From the NCBI GenBank assembly GCA_002085465.1, contig NBML01000082.1, positions 1 to 12,151 of the forward strand: a DNA stretch of 12,151 bases, in the 5' to 3' direction. The position numbers and the translations under genes are program-made. Source of the DNA: Desulfobacteraceae bacterium 4572_89. GTDB taxonomy: Bacteria > Desulfobacterota > Desulfobacteria > Desulfobacterales > Desulfobacteraceae. The notes beneath the pieces were generated by a model. The model saw only the letters and a list, made by a program, of their open reading frames with translations, was not told the DNA's origin and ran no database searches. Positions 7,543 to 12,151 of the stretch are shown here, in pieces (within the stretch, counting starts at the first letter, position 1; the number at the start of each line of letters is the position of its first letter).

Positions 7543-7571
7543 AGATAAGGTCATCCAGCCTATAGTGTCAA
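7543..7571 (-). promoter_or_regulatory. Sigma70-type promoter of glpK
   Basis: On the minus strand a perfect -35 TTGACA (7571-7566), a 17-base spacer and -10 TTATCT (7548-7543). The predicted start is near 7536, leaving a leader of about 70 bases that contains the FNR-type palindrome. Confidence 0.55.
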
Positions 7572-7646
7572 TATTTATCTTTGTAAATTTGCAGATAGTT
7601 CCATTTACAATTATTTTGGGGTATATGGGAATTGTAAAAGAATTTC

Positions 7647-9134
7647 CTATAATTGAAGTTGAAATTTGAAAAAATCCCGGTATTCATCTTCCCTGTGGCT
7701 GACATAGAGGATTGTGCTGAGGCCTTCTCCGGCTACCTGTTCAAGGAAATTCAGCACAGCCTTTCGGTTTAATTCATCCAGCCCCTGGGTGGGTTCATCC
7801 AGAATCAGCAGCTTGGGCACCTTGATCAGGGCCCGGGCAATGAGGACCAGACGCTGGTCTGCATAGCTGAGTTGTCTGAAGGGAGTCAGGGCTTCCCGTG
7901 TCAGTCCTGTGCGTGCCAGCCATTTCGTTGCCTTTTCCTCGTCCTGGCGGGTGTGTGTCCGGTAAAGACCTATGGAGTCAAACAATCCTGAGATAATGCA
8001 GTTCAGTGCATTGCCCGGCACATAATAGTTTCTATGGAGGTCCGGGCTGACAATGCCCATGTTTGTTTTAAGTTCCCATATGGATTCTCCTGTGCCCCTC
8101 TGGATACCGAATATTCGCAAATCGTTTTGATAGCAGGCTGGATGGTCTCCAATAATTACCTGGAGCAGAGTGGATTTTCCGCACCCGTTGGGGCCTGTGA
8201 TCAGGGTGTGATCTCCGGTAAGGACTTTAAGGTCAAGTCCGGTGAACACGGTCTTGTCCCCATAACCAGCAAAACCATTTTTAAGCCGGACCAGTTCTTT
8301 TTTTGTTCCGGTGGTTTTTTCAATGGCCGGGTGTGATCCTATTTTGTCATTGGTTTTGTCTGTTATGTTCTTTTCCTGGATTAATTCCCTTGCCGATGCC
8401 TTGAAATCCGGGGCTCCCTTGACCAGCTTTTTTTTCAGGATATCCAGGACCTGGGCCCTGGGCCCCATAAGTTCCAGACGCCCCCTGGCAAATTGTCCTA
8501 CATGGGTGCACCAATAAGGGATATCTTCGCTGTTATGTACGGTGATAATCAGCTGGATCCCTCTTTGGTGAAGCAGGTCCAGGGCCTTGTTCAATTCATC
8601 ACAGCTGGGGGGGTCCAGGCCTTCATAGGGGGTTTGTACGGCCAGACAGGAGATTCCTTTTGTGATCTGGGCCAGGAGCATCAGCTTTCTGGACTGCCCA
8701 GTGCTTAACTGTCTGTATCCCTTGTTCATGGAAGCATCCATGGCAAAGGATTTGATCAAGTCTGCATGGCTCTGGGGATTCTTAAGGAATGATCCGGCCA
8801 GGGTGCCGGGATCAATTTTGTCCAGAAAGTCTGTATCATCTTTTTTCAATTCAGCTTCGAAAATATCCTGCTGGCGGCAAAAGGAAACAATGCCCATGTT
8901 TTTGGGCAGGTCAAGGCGGTCTGCCAGGACTTCTGAGGTTTCCCCGGCCAGAAGGCTGAAAAAGGTGTCAATGCCGGATCGGTTTGTTCCCACAAGGCAC
9001 CAGGCTTCTTTGGGCCTGGCAATAAGATAATCAATGAAAAGGTCCTGGGACCTGGCGTTTTTAATTTCCATGGCTGGTATTGAAACAGGTTGGGGCTGGT
9101 TAGGCAAGGGAAATAAGTCTGGAGACCAACTCAT
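7647..9134 (-). CDS. modF: ModF-like ABC protein with two ATPase domains
   Basis: 495 residues, close to the about 490 of E. coli ModF, with two nucleotide-binding domains and no membrane segment. The second domain carries the ModF-like segment GESIWELKTNMGIVSPDLH and FDSIGLY. Domain 2 keeps Walker A GPNGCGKST (314-322) and Walker B LLILDEP (442-448), but its signature reads LSYADQ (422-427) instead of LSxGQ. Domain 1 has the reverse: an intact signature LSTGQ (143-147), but Walker A is GTNRSGIDT (49-57) without the lysine, and Walker B reads CLAVQTP (163-169) without the Asp-Glu pair. If the domains pair head-to-tail, one composite site is intact and one is dead. ModF is associated with molybdate uptake, but its exact role is unclear; no modABC genes are here. 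The ATG at 9134 overlaps the response-regulator stop by 35 bases; Met22 (9071) is an alternative start. Neither has a good ribosome site. Confidence 0.82.
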   Translation of the reverse strand: MSWSPDLFPLPNQPQPVSIPAMEIKNARSQDLFIDYLIARPKEAWCLVGTNRSGIDTFFSLLAGETSEVLADRLDLPKNMGIVSFCRQQDIFEAELKKDDTDFLDKIDPGTLAGSFLKNPQSHADLIKSFAMDASMNKGYRQLSTGQSRKLMLLAQITKGISCLAVQTPYEGLDPPSCDELNKALDLLHQRGIQLIITVHNSEDIPYWCTHVGQFARGRLELMGPRAQVLDILKKKLVKGAPDFKASARELIQEKNITDKTNDKIGSHPAIEKTTGTKKELVRLKNGFAGYGDKTVFTGLDLKVLTGDHTLITGPNGCGKSTLLQVIIGDHPACYQNDLRIFGIQRGTGESIWELKTNMGIVSPDLHRNYYVPGNALNCIISGLFDSIGLYRTHTRQDEEKATKWLARTGLTREALTPFRQLSYADQRLVLIARALIKVPKLLILDEPTQGLDELNRKAVLNFLEQVAGEGLSTILYVSHREDEYRDFFKFQLQL

Positions 9135-9468
9135 GCATTACCGGCATTGAATATGGTTTTTCTAAAATAGCATCAAAGCCTTTGTCTTCAAGGAGCCAGG
9201 GTGTTCCGGACATCCCGATAACCGGGGTTGATTTTTTTATTTGATTCCTTAGATAATCAAGAACCTGATTACCTGAAATACCCGGCATCTTTATATCGGT
9301 TATAATTAAACCATATTCATTTTCTTTTATTTTAGAGATCCCCTCCTGGTCATTGGTTGCTGTATCAACTTCATAGCCTTTTCTTTCCAGGCAGGCTTTT
9401 AATAGCCGAAGGATGGCTGTTTCATCATCAATTACAAGTATGGGATTTGCTGTCGGGCAAGTTTTCAT
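9100..9468 (-). CDS. Single-domain response regulator (CheY-like receiver)
   Basis: 122 residues, one receiver domain and no output domain. It has the acidic pair Asp14-Asp15 (LVIDDE), phosphoacceptor Asp58 (IITDIKMPG), Ser87 in GMSGTP, and Lys104 (LEKPYS), so all key residues for phosphotransfer are present. It may act by protein contact or as part of a phosphorelay; no histidine kinase is in the window. Its 3' end overlaps the ModF-like gene start by 35 bases in a different frame, which suggests one transcript and translational coupling. The ribosome site is weak (GGA 8 bases before the ATG). Confidence 0.9.
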   Translation of the reverse strand: MKTCPTANPILVIDDETAILRLLKACLERKGYEVDTATNDQEGISKIKENEYGLIITDIKMPGISGNQVLDYLRNQIKKSTPVIGMSGTPWLLEDKGFDAILEKPYSMPVMHELVSRLISLA

Positions 9469-9757
9469 TTATGATTCCGAGCTTCTTATCTTTATTCCTA
9501 ACTATGGATCTTTATTCTTGCCCAAAACCGGTTATAGATCAAGAAATTTAAAAGACAAAAAAACAACAGGTTTTCACCAGGTAAAAACTGGTATTAATCA
9601 CCTTACAATACCCAGATGCCCAAGGCAAATTGATTTTCAGGAAAATTTCATTGGAGATCTCCTTTAAATTGAATCCCATGTCTTGACGAAGACAACTTAA
9701 ACATGAGATTATGGCATGTTTTTTAAGCTTAATATCAATAAGTTAATTGGATCTGCC
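9469..9757. other. Divergent non-coding region between response regulator and HAD genes
   Basis: 289 bases with no supported gene. It contains a 10-base direct repeat ATCTTTATTC at 9488-9497 and 9508-9517 (period 20) in the leader of the response regulator. A small inverted repeat ACCAG-N7-CTGGT is at 9576-9592, and a candidate plus-strand promoter lies near 9683-9712. No terminator is visible. Confidence 0.5.
9683..9712 (+). promoter_or_regulatory. Candidate promoter of the HAD-family gene
   Basis: TTGACG (9683-9688), an 18-base spacer and GATTAT (9707-9712). The predicted start is near 9719, just after the ATG at 9716. If this promoter is used, translation must begin at the later ATG at 9758. 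Confidence 0.35.
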
Positions 9758-10354
9758 ATGGTAATTGCCAGAAAAAAAATATATGTGGATGATGTGGTCT
9801 CAAGGACCACAGATACCTATGTGGATATCATTGAAAAAAAATTTGGGAAGAAAGTGAAGTTTGAACAGATTAAGTCCTTTGATTTGAGAACATCCTTTGG
9901 TCTGACAGACAATGAGTTTCATTATTTTTTTGATCTAATCCACCAGTCAGACCGCCTTCTGGGCTTTGAACCTGTGGAAGGGGCTGTTAAGGCCATGGTA
10001 AACTGGGCTGAAGCCGGCCATTGTATTGATATTGTCACGGGCCGACCAACTTCGGCCCTGGAAGTGTCCCTGGAATGGCTGGAAAAACACGGAGTCCCTT
10101 TTGATTCCTTTACCATGGTGGATAAGTATAACAGGCCTGGGAATGATCCTGGTATTGCTATTTCAAAACAGGAGCTGACCAGGCGGACCTATGACTTGGC
10201 GGTTGAAGATTCCCTGGAAATGGCCATTTTCCTTGCCCAGACCATGGATGTGTTTGTGGCCCTGTATGACCGTCCCTGGAATGCCCGGTCAAAGGATCAT
10301 GAAAAGGTGAAGAGGTGTTCATCCTGGCAGGAAATCCAGAAACAGGTTGAATGA
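9758..10354 (+). CDS. HAD-superfamily 5'-nucleotidase-type (NT5C-like) protein with altered motif I
   Basis: 198 residues from the chosen ATG; an ATG at 9716 would add 14 residues, but the predicted promoter and family start favour 9758 (ribosome site weak in both cases). HAD motif II is IVTGRP with Thr94, the motif III lysine is probably Lys123 (MVDKYNR), and motif IV is VEDS (149-152). Relatives as I recall them begin IYVDFDDVLSET; here the segment is IYVDDVVSRTTD (8-19), which looks like the same sequence with two residues lost, so the Asp-x-Asp catalytic pair has the wrong spacing. The protein may therefore be inactive or altered. The rest (FGLT, EAGHCIDIVTGRP, LYDRPWN) is well conserved, so the gene is not otherwise decayed. 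The substrate is unknown; the family removes phosphate from (deoxy)nucleotides. It converges with the exporter gene, with 48 bases between stops. Confidence 0.78.
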   Translation: MVIARKKIYVDDVVSRTTDTYVDIIEKKFGKKVKFEQIKSFDLRTSFGLTDNEFHYFFDLIHQSDRLLGFEPVEGAVKAMVNWAEAGHCIDIVTGRPTSALEVSLEWLEKHGVPFDSFTMVDKYNRPGNDPGIAISKQELTRRTYDLAVEDSLEMAIFLAQTMDVFVALYDRPWNARSKDHEKVKRCSSWQEIQKQVE

Positions 10355-10402
10355 GTTCATAGGGATGAGGACGCTTACTATGCAACTCCTTATCCAACTT
10401 CC

Positions 10403-11029
10403 TTACCAGTTTTCAGGCATAAGAGAGATTAATGCCCAGATTCCAAAGAGCATAAGAACCGTGCCGGATGCCTTGTTGATAAATTTCTGGAATCTGGTGG
10501 TAAGCTTCTGTCCCAGCAGACCAACACCAGAGGCCAGAATCAGCCACCAGACGCAGGAACCTGTGAATACACCAATTACAAGGGTTAGGGCACTAGGGTA
10601 GTCTTTGCCAGAAGCCCCCAGGCCCAGGCCTGCAAAAATGGCCATAAAGGCCATAATGGTCATGGGATTGGTCAGGGTCAGGAATAAAGCGGAGAAATAG
10701 GAGAATAAATACCCTTTAAAAATGGGTTCCTGTTTTTTTTCTGATGCAGGCCGTTTCAGGGTGGAAAGGCCAAGGCCGCACAGGAACAAGCCTCCAATAA
10801 AGAGAATCCAGGTTTGATATTTAAAAAGCAGTCCGGAAATAAAGGCAAGGCCAAATCCAGCCACACAGCCGTAAAAGGCATCTGCAGTGGCAGCGCCGAG
10901 ACCTGTTGCAAGCCCTGCCCCAACACCGTGGCTCAGGCTTCTTTGAATGGTTAAAATTCCCATGGGGCCTACTGGTGCTGCAATGGAAAAGCCTATCACC
11001 ATGCCTTTGATAAAATAATGGTATTCCAT
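10403..11029 (-). CDS. LysE/RhtB-family amino-acid exporter
   Basis: 208 residues, the usual length for LysE-type translocators, with about six hydrophobic segments. The N-terminal signature is FSIAAPVGPMGILTIQRSLSHG (within residues 14-35), with the family's PVGP near the first helix and a later TLTNPMTIMAFMAIF segment (from about residue 117) typical of LysE proteins. It should export an amino acid or related small molecule across the inner membrane; the substrate cannot be read from sequence. AGGA lies about 7 bases before the ATG. It is divergent from an Lrp/AsnC regulator with 133 bases between, the usual arrangement where the regulator senses the exported amino acid and controls the exporter. 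Confidence 0.9.
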   Translation of the reverse strand: MEYHYFIKGMVIGFSIAAPVGPMGILTIQRSLSHGVGAGLATGLGAATADAFYGCVAGFGLAFISGLLFKYQTWILFIGGLFLCGLGLSTLKRPASEKKQEPIFKGYLFSYFSALFLTLTNPMTIMAFMAIFAGLGLGASGKDYPSALTLVIGVFTGSCVWWLILASGVGLLGQKLTTRFQKFINKASGTVLMLFGIWALISLMPENW

Positions 11030-11080
11030 ATGTTTTTCCTGTTAATGTTAAGGTCGCCTATCCGTTCAATGGGGTATAGT

Positions 11081-11102
11081 TTACCTGATTGGTAATAGGT
11101 AA
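11081..11102. promoter_or_regulatory. Candidate Lrp-family operator in the lysE-lrp intergenic region
   Basis: TTACC (11081-11085), 5 bases, then GGTAA (11091-11095) form a perfect inverted repeat. A further GGTAA follows at 11098-11102, giving two direct copies 7 bases apart. It lies in the middle of the 133-base divergent region, where it could control both genes. The match to a specific Lrp motif is not claimed. Confidence 0.4.
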
Positions 11103-11162
11103 GTACATGGCAGATTATAGTTATTTGCTGGTAAAAAACGTAAAAATAAAGGAAAATTTCCC

Positions 11163-11618
11163 ATGAACCTTAAAATTGAAAAGCTGCTGGACAGCATTGG
11201 CAAAGATATTGTTCTGGAGCTCTTTAAAAATGCAAGAATTTCCTTCAGCGCCCTGGGACGGGTTGTGGGTTTGTCCACCCCGGCAGTGACCGAACGGGTG
11301 CGGAAAATGGAAGAGGTCGGTATCATCAAAGGATACCATGCTGCCATTAATGGAAATTTGCTGGGAAAATCTGTCATTGCCTTTATACATTTGAACACCC
11401 CTGCATCCTTCTATGACAGGGTTAAAGTTCAGGCAAAGCAGCTGTCCCAGGTGCTGGAATGCCACCATATAAGCGGAGAAGATTCATTTCTCCTTAAAGT
11501 CATGGTAGCCTCCGTAGGTGATCTTGAACCTCTGGTGGCTCTGTTCAGCCCTTTTGGCCGCACCAGGACCACCATTGTTTTATCTTCTTCAAAGGAGAAC
11601 AAGCCCCTGCCTTTATAA
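11163..11618 (+). CDS. Lrp/AsnC-family transcriptional regulator
   Basis: 151 residues, the normal size. An N-terminal winged helix-turn-helix (about 12-57) reads DIVLELFKNARISFSALGRV, then GLSTPAVTERVRKMEEVG and IIKGYHAAIN, all close to the family pattern. The C-terminal half is an alpha-beta sandwich (RAM domain) for oligomerisation and amino-acid binding, with ISGEDSFLLKVMV. AAGGA lies 9 bases before the ATG. It probably senses an amino acid and controls the divergent LysE-type exporter, and possibly itself. The effector is unknown. Asd, an amino-acid biosynthesis gene, follows on the same strand after 169 bases with its own likely promoter. Confidence 0.92.
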   Translation: MNLKIEKLLDSIGKDIVLELFKNARISFSALGRVVGLSTPAVTERVRKMEEVGIIKGYHAAINGNLLGKSVIAFIHLNTPASFYDRVKVQAKQLSQVLECHHISGEDSFLLKVMVASVGDLEPLVALFSPFGRTRTTIVLSSSKENKPLPL

Positions 11619-11646
11619 TCGAAAAGGTCCATTATCCACTGCTCTT

Positions 11647-11674
11647 TTGACTGGTATTGATCCAATGTTATTTA
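11647..11674 (+). promoter_or_regulatory. Candidate promoter of asd
   Basis: TTGACT (11647-11652), a 16-base spacer and TATTTA (11669-11674). The start would be near 11681, leaving a leader of about 105 bases before the asd ATG. One ACTGGTAT copy lies within the -35/spacer and two similar boxes lie in the leader. Confidence 0.4.
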
Positions 11675-11738
11675 TCAGATGTTGTTGGCCGGGTGTTATT
11701 TTCCAAAAAAACTGGTATCTTTCGAAAAGAACAGGTAT
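11650..11738 (+). repeat. Three ACNGGTAT boxes upstream of asd
   Basis: ACTGGTAT occurs at 11650-11657 and 11711-11718, and ACAGGTAT at 11731-11738. The start-to-start distances are 61 and 20 bases, both close to whole numbers of helical turns. The last two boxes also share A-rich flanks. This could be a regulator-binding cluster; chance is not excluded. Confidence 0.3.
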
Positions 11739-11787
11739 ATATCAAATTTTAAATAAAATAGTCCAATTGTTTCAGGAGGATAGGAAA

Positions 11788-12151
11788 ATGAAAAAACTAG
11801 GTTTGGTAGGCTGGCGGGGAATGGTGGGTTCTGTACTCATGGAAAGAATGATGGCGGAAAATGATTTTCAGAAAGTCACCCCTATTTTCTTTACCACATC
11901 CCAGGCCGGTCTTAAGGCGCCGGATGTGGGTGTGAATGCCCCGGCCCTGATTGATGCCCATGATCTGGATGCTCTCATGGAGATGGATATTATTCTCTCC
12001 TGCCAGGGCGGATCATATACCGAGGCAATTCATCCAAAACTTGAAAAAAATAATTGGAAAGGATACTGGATTGATGCGGCATCTACCCTGAGAATGGATG
12101 AATCCAGCATCATTGTCCTAGACCCTGTAAACCAGATTGTCATTGAAGAGG
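11788..12151 (+). CDS. asd: Aspartate-semialdehyde dehydrogenase (3' end outside window)
   Basis: The first 121 codons are visible; the gene runs off the right edge. The product reduces aspartyl phosphate to aspartate semialdehyde with NADPH, the branch point to lysine/diaminopimelate, threonine and methionine. The N-terminus has the nucleotide-binding GWRGMVGSVLM (8-18), followed by FFTTSQAG, ILSCQGGSYTEAIHPKL and GYWIDAASTLRM, then LDPVNQ. These match the E. coli-type Asd (about 367 residues) rather than the shorter Gram-positive type. The catalytic cysteine lies beyond the window. A strong AGGAGG is 8 bases before the ATG. A candidate promoter and repeated boxes precede it. Confidence 0.95.
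   Translation, partial: MKKLGLVGWRGMVGSVLMERMMAENDFQKVTPIFFTTSQAGLKAPDVGVNAPALIDAHDLDALMEMDIILSCQGGSYTEAIHPKLEKNNWKGYWIDAASTLRMDESSIIVLDPVNQIVIEE

Noticed and set aside
11619..11787. Lysine riboswitch or T-box ahead of asd
   Set aside because: The 169-base leader contains a promoter-like pair and short repeats, but no recognisable conserved helices of these riboswitches.
1..12151. Mobile element, CRISPR array, tRNA or defence island
   Set aside because: No transposase, integrase, terminal inverted repeats, regularly spaced repeats or tRNA-like cloverleaf were seen; the lone DNA methyltransferase has no nuclease partner in the window.

Overview
The window most likely comes from an anaerobic, sulfate-reducing deltaproteobacterium of the Desulfobacteraceae type. 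This is inferred from gene content: a selenocysteine formate dehydrogenase with NuoG-like iron-sulfur domains, a methylenetetrahydrofolate reductase fused to a MetV-type iron-sulfur domain (both enzymes of the methyl branch of the Wood-Ljungdahl pathway), an iron-sulfur flavoprotein, and moderate GC with strong AGGA/AGGAGG ribosome sites. No mobile element, rRNA, tRNA or CRISPR array is visible. The stretch reads as an ordinary, densely packed chromosomal region.

Layout, left to right. Positions 1-1710 (minus) hold the first 570 codons of a formate dehydrogenase catalytic subunit that runs off the left edge. It has an in-frame TGA at 652-654 read as selenocysteine, followed directly by a bacterial SECIS hairpin. 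A 351-base leader with no gene separates it from a small exported SYLF/YSC84 lipid-binding-type protein (2062-2505, minus) and an iron-sulfur flavoprotein/FMN reductase (2587-3153, minus). The divergent MetF-MetV fusion gene lies at 3306-4838 (plus). Convergent to it, with a 147-base tail-to-tail overlap, is a beta-class DNA methyltransferase (minus), which sits directly downstream of glycerol kinase glpK (5950-7467, minus). The glpK leader has a good sigma70-like promoter and a perfect FNR-type palindrome. Next come a ModF-like double-ATPase ABC protein (7647-9134, minus) and a single-domain response regulator (9100-9468, minus) whose 3' end overlaps the ModF start. On the right are a HAD/5'-nucleotidase-type protein with a damaged motif I (9758-10354, plus), a LysE-family exporter (10403-11029, minus), a divergent Lrp/AsnC regulator (11163-11618, plus), and the start of aspartate-semialdehyde dehydrogenase asd (11788 to the right edge, plus).

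Functional links. FdhA and MetFV belong to the same C1 route (CO2/formate to methyl-tetrahydrofolate, or the reverse during complete oxidation of substrates). FdhA needs a Mo/W pterin cofactor, and ModF-like proteins are usually linked to molybdate. The lrp-lysE pair is a classic amino-acid export and sensor arrangement, and the adjacent asd feeds the lysine/threonine/methionine branch. The most noteworthy observations are the Sec/SECIS site, the asymmetric loss of nucleotide-site motifs in the ModF-like protein, an apparent two-residue deletion in the catalytic motif of the HAD protein, an apparent internal deletion in the SYLF protein, the odd 3' end of the methyltransferase, and several palindromic candidate operators. 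I do not see a clearly new defence or mobile system in this window.
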